Assembly (NCBI GenBank): GCA_937875275.1
Contig: CALNCC010000040.1
Coordinates: 1 to 24,450 of the forward strand
Source of the DNA: an uncultured Dysgonomonas sp.
Lineage (GTDB): Bacteria; Bacteroidota; Bacteroidia; Bacteroidales; Dysgonomonadaceae
DNA length: 24,450 nt
Reading direction: 5' to 3'
The notes below the pieces were generated by a model. The model saw only the letters and a list, made by a program, of their open reading frames with translations. It had not been told where the DNA came from and searched no databases. Both the position numbers and the translations under genes were made by a program. Below, in pieces: positions 6,616-14,680 of the stretch; positions within the stretch are counted from its first letter, which is position 1, and each line of letters begins with the position of its first letter.

Positions 6616-8454
6616 ATGGGGACAAAGAACATAGACAAATCGACTAACAAACCTAAATTATACAAGGCAGCCTACTATTGCTGCATACTGATATTTCTCG
6701 CTTCAGCCGTCTGGTGGCTCTACGAGCACAACAGATATCACATATTGGCATTCTTTGAGGAGCAACAGCTGTTCAGAACAGACTATCTGTATTTTCAAGA
6801 TTACATTGCCATACCCGCAGGATTGATTGATTATGCGAGTTCTTTTATTACCCAGTTTTACCATTATCCCATATTGGGGGCAGTTCTTTTGTCGCTTGAC
6901 ATCATCGCCATCTACATGCTATTCATCAAAGGATGTAGAAACGCGAATACTTACAGATTCTTTATCGTTCCATACATTATTCCTCTCTTTCTCCTGATAT
7001 CCTGTACCGATATTATTCATTTCGGGCTGACCCATATCGTAGGTCTGATTGTACCTTTACTCCTCTTTCTGACATATACATATGTTCAAGGGAAGAAACG
7101 GTATGCAGCAGGCGTCATCTTTTATCTGCTGTCCTACTTCATATCGGGAGGAAATGCCATAATATTCGGTGCCCTGTTGATTACGTACGAACTGTTTCAC
7201 GACAAACGATCGTATCTATATATCGGGCTTGCAATCCTTTTATCCATCATTACACCTTATCTTGCTTACCGATTCATATACATCACTCATTTGCATACAG
7301 CATACTTGTGCTTCACGCCATTCGATCTGCTCGTCTCGAATAAGTACTATACGACCGCATGGTTGGCCGTACCTGTTTTATATTTTATATGGAGAATATT
7401 TGCGCCTAAAAGATCCGGCAAGAAATACACAAATCCGATAATCGTTCTCTCCGTATACACCATCATCCTCGTGGCTGCAATCGGCATCACAATAAAAACA
7501 CATACCGATGAGGAAGCGGAATTGGTCGCACACATGGCATACGAAGTGGAGAAAGGCAATTGGGATACCGTACTTGAATTGGGGAAAGATGCCGTTGTCA
7601 AGAATCAGCTGCCGATAACATATTTTACCGACATTGCCCTATCAGAGAAAGGCTCGCTGTTGTCCGACATGTTCAAATACCCACAGACAGGAACATACGG
7701 ACTGTTTCTTCCTCCGAAAACCCATTACGAAACTTCGCTCTATATGGGTGAGTTGTATTTCCGTTTAGGGCTCATACAAGAAACCGAACACTGCGCCTAT
7801 GAGGCACTGGTACTCAGCCGTATCGAACATGGTTCGAAAGCATTACGACGATTGGTGTACACATCGATGGTGGAAGGAAACGAAAAAGATTTTTGTCGCT
7901 ACATCGGTCTATTTGATAAATCGCCGGTGTATAAGAATTGGGCAAAAGAGCAACGAGGCCATTTCAATAAAAGGATGAAAGATCCATCGTACCGTATCCC
8001 CGAAGCTCCGAACAATGTTATCATAGATGATATTATGATCAACTATTGGTATCCGACAATAACATTAGAGAAAATATTGGAATCGAACAGAAATAATAAA
8101 AAGGCATTCGAATACTTAATGGCTTCTTATCTGTTGTCCAAAGATCTGAAAAATTCGAGAAGAATATTGGATATCTATCTGCCATATATAAATTACAAAC
8201 AAATGCCTCGCCACATCAAGGAATCCATATTGTTAGATGCCATAATGGACCCGGCATATAATGCAGACAAATACAATATCGACGAATATACGATCAAGAG
8301 ATTCAACAACTTCAATAATCTCTATTCCAAATCGAGAGAAAACAAATTGTTGGAAAACGATCTGAAGAAGGAATATGGAAATACATATTTCTATTATTTT
8401 CTAAAAAGCCAGCCCACATCATTAGAAGATATACTGATGCAATCTAATCGATAA
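6616..8454 (+). CDS. Polytopic membrane protein with helical C-terminal half (DUF6057-like)
   Basis: 612 residues. I read about eight to ten membrane segments in the first half, among them roughly residues 18-36, 84-105, 115-135, 137-157, 162-193, 199-221, 244-262 and 272-292. After residue 292 (THTDEEAELVAHMAYEVEKGNWD) the protein becomes soluble, helical and TPR-like. This architecture matches Bacteroidetes proteins I recall as DUF6057; the family name is from memory and the function unknown. The second gene of the pair begins 28 bases downstream and encodes a lipoprotein with a haem-type motif, so the two probably work together in the envelope. Possible roles are membrane-anchored scaffold or assembly factor; no catalytic motif was found. 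Confidence 0.75.
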   Translation: MGTKNIDKSTNKPKLYKAAYYCCILIFLASAVWWLYEHNRYHILAFFEEQQLFRTDYLYFQDYIAIPAGLIDYASSFITQFYHYPILGAVLLSLDIIAIYMLFIKGCRNANTYRFFIVPYIIPLFLLISCTDIIHFGLTHIVGLIVPLLLFLTYTYVQGKKRYAAGVIFYLLSYFISGGNAIIFGALLITYELFHDKRSYLYIGLAILLSIITPYLAYRFIYITHLHTAYLCFTPFDLLVSNKYYTTAWLAVPVLYFIWRIFAPKRSGKKYTNPIIVLSVYTIILVAAIGITIKTHTDEEAELVAHMAYEVEKGNWDTVLELGKDAVVKNQLPITYFTDIALSEKGSLLSDMFKYPQTGTYGLFLPPKTHYETSLYMGELYFRLGLIQETEHCAYEALVLSRIEHGSKALRRLVYTSMVEGNEKDFCRYIGLFDKSPVYKNWAKEQRGHFNKRMKDPSYRIPEAPNNVIIDDIMINYWYPTITLEKILESNRNNKKAFEYLMASYLLSKDLKNSRRILDIYLPYINYKQMPRHIKESILLDAIMDPAYNADKYNIDEYTIKRFNNFNNLYSKSRENKLLENDLKKEYGNTYFYYFLKSQPTSLEDILMQSNR

Positions 8455-8482
8455 CATTGACCGAACGACATACAATAAAACT

Positions 8483-9946
8483 ATGAAAAAGGCGATTCTA
8501 TTTTTCGGATTAATTATATCATTGTTCTTTACCGCGTGTAACGAATCTATATCATCATACACCGATGCTGATTCGTTTGCCGACATATACCCGCAATATG
8601 AAGGGACGTACATTCCATACAACATTGCTCCGCTCAATTTCAGGATAGAAGATTCTTCCGCTAATAAATTCATCGTTCGCTTTGCTGTTGCCCGACGAGA
8701 CTCGTTCGATATATCCACAAGCAAGAATGTACGTATCCCTATCCGAAAATGGAAAAATTTATTAGAAAATAATAAAGGAAGCATATTGCAAATAAAAATA
8801 TTTGCCAACAAAAACAATGAATGGCACAAATATCAAGACCTCTATTTTCAGATAGCAAACGAACCGATAGATCCATATATAGCTTATCGCCTCATCGAAT
8901 CGGGATATACGTCATGGAATAAGATGGGAATTTATCAGCGTTGCATCGAGAACTTCGACGAATCGCCTATCATGCTGAACACCCTTACCGAAGACAGAGC
9001 GTGCATCAACTGCCACTCGTTCAGAGACAACGATCCCGGCACAATGCTCTTTCACTTACGCAAAAACAGTTCGGGAACGATTATCGTAGAAGATGGCACT
9101 GCCCGCAAAGTTGATCTCAAAGCCTCGTGGATGGATAATGGCGCTGTGTATCCTCGCTGGAACCCTCAAGGAAGGTACATTGCTTTTTCGAGTAACAATA
9201 CGGCGCAAGGGTTCAGAACTTCGCACGCCAACAAAATAGAGGTTTACGACATAGAGTCGGACATTGTGATATATGACACCGAGAAGAATACCATGTTCAC
9301 ATCGCCACTTTTATATTCTAAACAAAGCTTCGAAACGTTTCCCGAATGGTCTCCCGACGGGCGTTATCTATATTTCTGCTCTGCTCGGCAGACAACAATG
9401 CCCGAAAAATTCGATTCCATCAGATACGATCTGATTCGTGTAGCCTTCGATCCTCAAAGTGGCAAGCTATCCAATCGGGCTGACACTATCTTCGCAGCAA
9501 ATGCACTCAACAAGAGTGCTTCGATGCCTCGAATATCTCCCGACGGAAAACATCTTTTATTCTGTTTATCCGATTACGGCACATTCCCTATATGGCACAA
9601 AGAGAATGATATATATCATTTAAACTTGGAAACATCAGCATTAGACAACATGCCCGAGATGAATAGCGACCAGTCGGACAGTTATCACTCGTGGTCATCG
9701 AACGGAAGATGGGTTGTATTCAGCAGTCGCCGTATCGACGGCAGATACACAAGACCGTTTATATCCTACTTCGATGCTGACGGAACGGCTCACAAGCCTA
9801 TATTACTGCCTCAGCAAGAAGATGATTACTATGATCTTCTTACAAAATCATATAATATACCGGAATTTATTACGGGAAAAGTGGAAATATCACCACGCGA
9901 ATTGAAAGATGCCGCTCTATCGAATCCCAGGACACTCAGCGAGTAG
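8483..9946 (+). CDS. TolB-like beta-propeller lipoprotein with one CxxCH motif
   Basis: 487 residues. The signal peptide ends in a lipobox, FTAC, with lipidated Cys19, placing the protein in the periplasm or on the outer membrane. Residues 174-178 read CINCH, a c-type haem attachment motif, in a stretch before the propeller. Four PD40/WD40-like repeats follow: YPRWNPQGRYIAF (from 223), FPEWSPDGRYLYF (286), MPRISPDGKHLLF (348) and YHSWSSNGRWVVF (401), all with the xxWSPDGxxxxF signature. The N-terminal 150 residues are beta-rich and carry an Arg-rich segment. Bacteroidetes relatives are sometimes named cytochrome c biogenesis protein without proof. The downstream gene is convergent with a one-base gap and there is no visible terminator. 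Haem binding is inferred from one motif; no Ccm genes are in this window. Confidence 0.85.
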   Translation: MKKAILFFGLIISLFFTACNESISSYTDADSFADIYPQYEGTYIPYNIAPLNFRIEDSSANKFIVRFAVARRDSFDISTSKNVRIPIRKWKNLLENNKGSILQIKIFANKNNEWHKYQDLYFQIANEPIDPYIAYRLIESGYTSWNKMGIYQRCIENFDESPIMLNTLTEDRACINCHSFRDNDPGTMLFHLRKNSSGTIIVEDGTARKVDLKASWMDNGAVYPRWNPQGRYIAFSSNNTAQGFRTSHANKIEVYDIESDIVIYDTEKNTMFTSPLLYSKQSFETFPEWSPDGRYLYFCSARQTTMPEKFDSIRYDLIRVAFDPQSGKLSNRADTIFAANALNKSASMPRISPDGKHLLFCLSDYGTFPIWHKENDIYHLNLETSALDNMPEMNSDQSDSYHSWSSNGRWVVFSSRRIDGRYTRPFISYFDADGTAHKPILLPQQEDDYYDLLTKSYNIPEFITGKVEISPRELKDAALSNPRTLSE

Positions 9947-9947
9947 C

Positions 9948-10541
9948 TTATTTCAGAGACTCTACCAGTTTGTCGCGATAAGTAATCTTAGCTATTCGCC
10001 TTATCGAGTCCATCTCGTTGCCGGACACATCGACACAGAATACATCGAGGAAATAAAAACCTTCGGTAACCGCAATATTTATACGGCGATTGTTTCGTTG
10101 CACCTGCACCGAATCAGGAATCTCGATACATTTGGTTACTTGCTGCCTGCCCCATGTAATTGTGGTGTCTTGTTTACCAAAAGCCTCGTGCCATGTTTTC
10201 ACTACACGAATAGTTGTGTCGCTGGTGTTGGCAGCCGGACGAGTCTGGCTGAGAGAATCGAAACAAATACGAATCTTGAACGAACCTACCGCTCTATTAT
10301 CTTGAAGCCTTATCGAAAGCGGAATATATCTTCCCGTTACCAATGTATCGACAGCGGGATCGACACCTCTATTGAAATACAGAATATTGTCTGCCGACAA
10401 TATGATCGTATCGTTATTCGCTATCTTGATAGCAGAAACGCGAGGCGCCTCCTTGTCATTATCATTTTCGTCTTCGCTACAAGCAAAGAAACAGGATGCA
10501 AGCACCACAAACGACATCAATCCTAAAACAATATTCTTCAT
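9948..10541 (-). CDS. Small lipoprotein, beta-rich (DUF4625-like)
   Basis: 197 residues. The signal peptide contains two possible lipid-acceptor cysteines: LASC17, which fits the lipobox best, and FFAC21, followed by the acidic stretch SEDENDNDKE typical of surface-exported Bacteroidetes lipoproteins. The rest is beta-rich and Ig-like, ending in GFYFLDVFCVDVSGNEMDS, which resembles the C-terminal strands of DUF4625-type proteins; I hold that name loosely. It begins five bases after the aroA stop, on the same strand, so it is probably translated from the aroA message although nothing links it to the shikimate pathway. Its stop is one base from the stop of the propeller gene. No catalytic residues seen. 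Confidence 0.65.
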   Translation of the reverse strand: MKNIVLGLMSFVVLASCFFACSEDENDNDKEAPRVSAIKIANNDTIILSADNILYFNRGVDPAVDTLVTGRYIPLSIRLQDNRAVGSFKIRICFDSLSQTRPAANTSDTTIRVVKTWHEAFGKQDTTITWGRQQVTKCIEIPDSVQVQRNNRRINIAVTEGFYFLDVFCVDVSGNEMDSIRRIAKITYRDKLVESLK

Positions 10542-10546
10542 TCTTC

Positions 10547-11776
10547 TCAGTCTTTTATTTCTTCTATCTCGAAACCTATCGATTGTAAATCAATCCAGTA
10601 GCTCGGATATGATTTGGTTACAACACCCGGATGCTGAATGTGTATATTTTGCATCTTAATGGCTGCCGGCGCAAATGCCATCGCCATACGATGATCTTCA
10701 TACGTTTTTATCACGGGTTTATCTTCTGCCTCTACACGTTCGCCGTCCCATTCGAGAACGCTGTCATTACTGTCTCGAAGCACATAACCCAACTTATACA
10801 ATTCCTGTTTCAGAGCTTCGATGCGATCTGTTTCCTTGATCTTCAATGTTTGCAATCCCGAGAAAAGAAAAGGGACACCCATCATACAGCAAGTAACAGC
10901 CAATGTTTGAGCAAGGTCGGGTTCGCTGACAAAGTTGTGGAAAAACTTCTTCGTTACTTTTCCTTTCTTCTTTATTATCACGCCCGAATCGGTGTATTCG
11001 GTAGACACGCCCAAGTCGAGGAACAGTTGTGCCACTCTCGAATCGCCCTGCATACTGTTTTGGAACAAACCTTTCAATTCAAATTCGGCATTATCGGACA
11101 AGGCTGCCAATTCGTACCAATACGACGCAGCCGACCAATCTGCCTCTACGGTGTAAGGCGTAGGTTTGTACGATTCCGGATATATTTTGATTGTATTGCC
11201 TTCCCATTGGGCTTTGACCCCGTATTGAGCCATCATGCCCAACGTAAGTTTTATATACGGAATGGAAATAACATCGCCGTCAAGCGTTATTGTCAGCCCT
11301 TTGGTCATTGTCGGAGCTATCATCAGCAATGCCGATATGTATTGCGAGCTCACACCTCCAGATAATATTATCTTACCGCCATCGAGAGCCGTCCCCCGTA
11401 TTTTCAAGGGTGGGCAACCCGGTTTGCCGAGATACTCTATCTTCGCCCCTAACGAAACCAGAGCGTCTACTAATATCTTGATAGGGCGTTGCTGCATACG
11501 CTCCGACCCTGTTATCGTCCATTCGCCCGGTACGTGTGCCAGATAGGCTGTAAGAAAGCGCATCGCAGTACCGGCGGCACCTATATTCACATGATTGTCT
11601 TGGGACGTGAATGCTGCTACCATCACGTTCGTATCATCACAATCCGACAGATTACCGACCTCATACGGGCTGTTGCTGAGAGCATTCAATATCAATGCTC
11701 GGTTGCTTATACTTTTCGATGTGGGCAGTTGTATTGTATTCTTAAACTCCTTGGGAGCTATGACCTTATATTGCAT
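10547..11776 (-). CDS. aroA: 3-phosphoshikimate 1-carboxyvinyltransferase (EPSP synthase)
   Basis: Transfers the enolpyruvyl group of PEP to shikimate 3-phosphate in the pathway to aromatic amino acids; cytoplasmic. Visible signatures are LPTSKSISNRALI near the N-terminus (Lys21, Ser22, Arg26 bind substrates), NIGAAGTAMRFLTAYLA at 64-80, KETDRIEAL and YEDHRMAMAFAP. The start is placed at the ATG at 11776 (MQYKVIAP) because the earlier ATG at 11812 adds twelve residues unlike the family; the result is 409 residues, normal for Bacteroidetes. The position corresponding to the loop proline of E. coli (Pro101, in AGTAMRPL) is Phe74 here. A lipoprotein gene follows after 5 bases. Confidence 0.95.
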   Translation of the reverse strand: MQYKVIAPKEFKNTIQLPTSKSISNRALILNALSNSPYEVGNLSDCDDTNVMVAAFTSQDNHVNIGAAGTAMRFLTAYLAHVPGEWTITGSERMQQRPIKILVDALVSLGAKIEYLGKPGCPPLKIRGTALDGGKIILSGGVSSQYISALLMIAPTMTKGLTITLDGDVISIPYIKLTLGMMAQYGVKAQWEGNTIKIYPESYKPTPYTVEADWSAASYWYELAALSDNAEFELKGLFQNSMQGDSRVAQLFLDLGVSTEYTDSGVIIKKKGKVTKKFFHNFVSEPDLAQTLAVTCCMMGVPFLFSGLQTLKIKETDRIEALKQELYKLGYVLRDSNDSVLEWDGERVEAEDKPVIKTYEDHRMAMAFAPAAIKMQNIHIQHPGVVTKSYPSYWIDLQSIGFEIEEIKD

Positions 11777-11822
11777 CTCAATATTTTTTATGCGAAAATA
11801 ATCAAAAAACAAAACATAATCA

Positions 11823-11866
11823 ACCGGCTAAACATAGATTAAGAATTTATTCTACACATAGCCGGT
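11823..11866 (-). terminator. Possible terminator or hairpin between ppc and aroA
   Basis: ACCGGCTA (11823-11830) is complementary to TAGCCGGT (11859-11866); an inner AGAATAAATTCT-like stem may also form. It lies 37 bases after the ppc stop on the minus strand. There is no strict T run, so this is moderate evidence only. Confidence 0.45.
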
Positions 11867-11902
11867 CGCATATTAGTTATAATTTATGAAAATCGGATCG
11901 TA

Positions 11903-14542
11903 TCATCCCGTATTTCTCATTCCGGCAGCGATACCCGATATAGTAATCATAAGTGCCAATTCGAGTTCGCTCGGATGATCTCCATCCTTACGCGTGCGAG
12001 ACAGCAGCTCTACCTGCAACAGGTGCAACGGTATAGTGTACACATTACGCATTGCTATATTGCGGGCAATATCCGGCAGACTTTGCATCAGATAATCGTC
12101 TTGCGCTATCTTGAGTGTTGTCTCAATATCTTTTTTGAGTTGCTCTCTCAATTGATTACCAAAATGCTGATATTCGGGCTGCACCAAACGTCTGTCATAA
12201 TATTCCGATATGGCAACATCAGACTTGGCAAAAACCATTTCCAGCATACTTATTCTTGTATTGAAGAACGGCCATTCGTTATACATCGTCTTCAGCAGAT
12301 TTGCCTTACCCTCGTCAATCGCTTTTTCGAGAGCAGAACCCGTACCGAGCCATGCGGGAAGCATCAGGCGATTTTGTGTCCACCCGAAAATCCAAGGAAT
12401 AGCTCTGAGGCTTTCCACTCCGCCTGTCGGACGACGTTTTGCCGGTCTCGATCCTAAAGGCAATTTGCCCAACTCCGACTCAGGTGTAGCCTGATAGAAA
12501 TACGGAACGAAATCAGGATCACGCCTTACTATATCCTGATATGCCTTGCATGAATCCTCAGCCATCTTGTCCATCAGGTCGCGCCACTCTTTCTTCGGAG
12601 CAGGCGGCGGCATCAGATTGGCTTCGATGATAGCATCGGCATACAAAGACAGAGATTGAATAGCCAAATCGGGCATTCCCAATCTAAAGCGAATCATCTC
12701 ACCTTGCACGGTAACCCTTAATCCCCCCTTCAACGAACCCGGAGGTTGCGAGAACAGAGCGACTTTGGCAGGTCCTCCTCCACGACCGATAGTTCCTCCA
12801 CGACCATGGAAAAGAGTGAGCGTTACGCCGGCATCTTCACAGGTCTTTATCAATGCTTCTTGAGCATAATATTGTGCCCATCCGGCAGCAAGCGAACCGG
12901 CATCTTTTGCCGAATCGGAATATCCGATCATTATCATTTGCTTTCCTTTGATGGTTTCTTTATACCATTCTATGTCGAACAACTGACGCATTACGGCGTT
13001 CGAGTTGTTGAGGTCGTTCAGTGTTTCGAACAATGGAGTTACCGGCATCACATACGGGCAATTCATCTCTTTCAACAAGAGATACACAGCCAATATGTCG
13101 GACGGTGTTTGGGTCATCGAAATTATATATGTCGGAATTATACCTTCCGGCGTTTCGGCTATCACACGGCATGTATCCAACACCTCCTTGGTCTGTGGAG
13201 ACGGTTCCCAATTGAGGGGCAGAAGCGGACGCTTCGACTTCAATTCGGCAAGTAAAAACTCTTGTCTCTGCTCTTCCGACCACGACTCATAATCTCCGAT
13301 ACCCAGATAGTTTAATATCTCGGCAATGGCTTCGGTGTGTACTGTACTTTCTTGGCGAACATCTACATTTACCAACTTGACACCAAAACAGCGGATGCGA
13401 CGCAATGTATCCAACAATTTATCGTCGGCTATTATCTCCATACCACATGCCACGAGAGATTTATAGCATTCGTTGAGAGGTTCCCACAATTGCTGATCGT
13501 CAAGAATTATCTCGTCGGTATAGCCTACCAATCGTGAATCGGCGCATTTTTCGAAATACGATATCGTTTTCTTCAAGCGGCTGCGCAATCTTTTCATCAA
13601 CTCGCGATATGGCTCACGCACATCGAAATCGTTTATGTACTCTCTAAATTCTTTGGTACATGCAGCCATCGACAGTTCCTTAACCAACACTTCTATGTCT
13701 TCGAGAAATAGTTTTGCGGCTCTCATGCGTCCATCGAGCAATACGTCGCGCGTTACCTGAGACGTTACATTCGGGTTACCATCGCGGTCGCCTCCCATCC
13801 ACGACGAGAAGTGTATCATACGCGAATCCTCAGGTATCCGATATGGCAGTATTCCTTTTATCTGACTGTCTAACTCTTTCATATACTGCGGCACAGCTTT
13901 CCACAAGCTCGATTCGATCACGTTGTATCCCCACTTAGCCTCTTCGTTGGGCGTTGGACGACGTTGGCGAATCTCGTCGGTGTACCAATATTGCGCTACC
14001 AACTGGCGCAAGCGTTGCATGATCTGCACTTTCTTGTAATTAGCCAAGTCGTCATGATCGAGCAATCCTAAGCAAGAGTCTACTTCGTTCAGATTATTAA
14101 TCAGCGACCGGCGATTGATCTCCGTCGGGTGTGCCGTCAGCACCAGATCAATAGAGATATTCTCAAGTGTTGCTATTATATCTTCGTCTGCGATATTATT
14201 CTTCTTGAGGTTTTTGTATATCTCCCCGAAATTGACAGGGTTTTCTGCTCCCTGTGCATGCGGAGACACACTGTTGTACTGCTCGGCAGTGTTGGTCAGG
14301 TTCAAAAATTGATTGAAAGCTCTTGCTACAAGCAAAAACTCCTCGTCTTTCAGATTTTGAAGCGTCTCAACCAATGTGCTATGAGCCTTCTCATCTCCCC
14401 CGTGAGCAGCCTTCGACAAACGGCGTATCGTTTCCACCAAATTGAGGACGTCTTCTCCTTCTGCGGTTTTTATCGTCTCGCCGAGCAAGTCGCCAAGCAA
14501 TTTTATATTGCTCTGCATTAGTGTTGTTGTATTTTTATCCAT
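11903..14542 (-). CDS. ppc: Phosphoenolpyruvate carboxylase
   Basis: Carboxylates PEP with bicarbonate to oxaloacetate, the anaplerotic entry to the TCA branch; cytoplasmic. The 879-residue chain is complete. Signatures seen in order are VLTAHPTE (catalytic His), GGDRDGNPNVT, MIGYSDSAKDAGSLAAGW with the catalytic region, the loop FHGRGGTIGRGGGP, and the conserved C-terminus GMRNTG, which reaches into the active site. The start ATG (14542) gives the usual Bacteroidetes length. The gene lies 138 bases after the P-loop protein (14681-16411) on the same strand; a weak hairpin sits in that gap. Many gut Bacteroides rely on PEP carboxykinase instead, so presence of this enzyme helps characterise the organism. 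Confidence 0.97.
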   Translation of the reverse strand: MDKNTTTLMQSNIKLLGDLLGETIKTAEGEDVLNLVETIRRLSKAAHGGDEKAHSTLVETLQNLKDEEFLLVARAFNQFLNLTNTAEQYNSVSPHAQGAENPVNFGEIYKNLKKNNIADEDIIATLENISIDLVLTAHPTEINRRSLINNLNEVDSCLGLLDHDDLANYKKVQIMQRLRQLVAQYWYTDEIRQRRPTPNEEAKWGYNVIESSLWKAVPQYMKELDSQIKGILPYRIPEDSRMIHFSSWMGGDRDGNPNVTSQVTRDVLLDGRMRAAKLFLEDIEVLVKELSMAACTKEFREYINDFDVREPYRELMKRLRSRLKKTISYFEKCADSRLVGYTDEIILDDQQLWEPLNECYKSLVACGMEIIADDKLLDTLRRIRCFGVKLVNVDVRQESTVHTEAIAEILNYLGIGDYESWSEEQRQEFLLAELKSKRPLLPLNWEPSPQTKEVLDTCRVIAETPEGIIPTYIISMTQTPSDILAVYLLLKEMNCPYVMPVTPLFETLNDLNNSNAVMRQLFDIEWYKETIKGKQMIMIGYSDSAKDAGSLAAGWAQYYAQEALIKTCEDAGVTLTLFHGRGGTIGRGGGPAKVALFSQPPGSLKGGLRVTVQGEMIRFRLGMPDLAIQSLSLYADAIIEANLMPPPAPKKEWRDLMDKMAEDSCKAYQDIVRRDPDFVPYFYQATPESELGKLPLGSRPAKRRPTGGVESLRAIPWIFGWTQNRLMLPAWLGTGSALEKAIDEGKANLLKTMYNEWPFFNTRISMLEMVFAKSDVAISEYYDRRLVQPEYQHFGNQLREQLKKDIETTLKIAQDDYLMQSLPDIARNIAMRNVYTIPLHLLQVELLSRTRKDGDHPSELELALMITISGIAAGMRNTG

Positions 14543-14593
14543 CGCCTTCCTTTTATTTAGGTCTGTTTATACTCAACAATTCCCCCTGTGCGG

Positions 14594-14654
14594 GCATAAC
14601 AAAACAAAGGGGAAGGGTGTGCCTTTCGAATAACACATCCCCTACCCTGTTTTT
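14594..14654. terminator. Weak G/C hairpin upstream of ppc
   Basis: GGGTGTG-type bases pair with CACATCCC across a short loop with one bulge, flanked by T-rich sequence on the plus-strand side. It may attenuate read-through from the preceding gene on the minus strand. The match is imperfect, so confidence is low. Confidence 0.3.
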
Positions 14655-14680
14655 ATTGTCTATTGCAATATATAGATATT

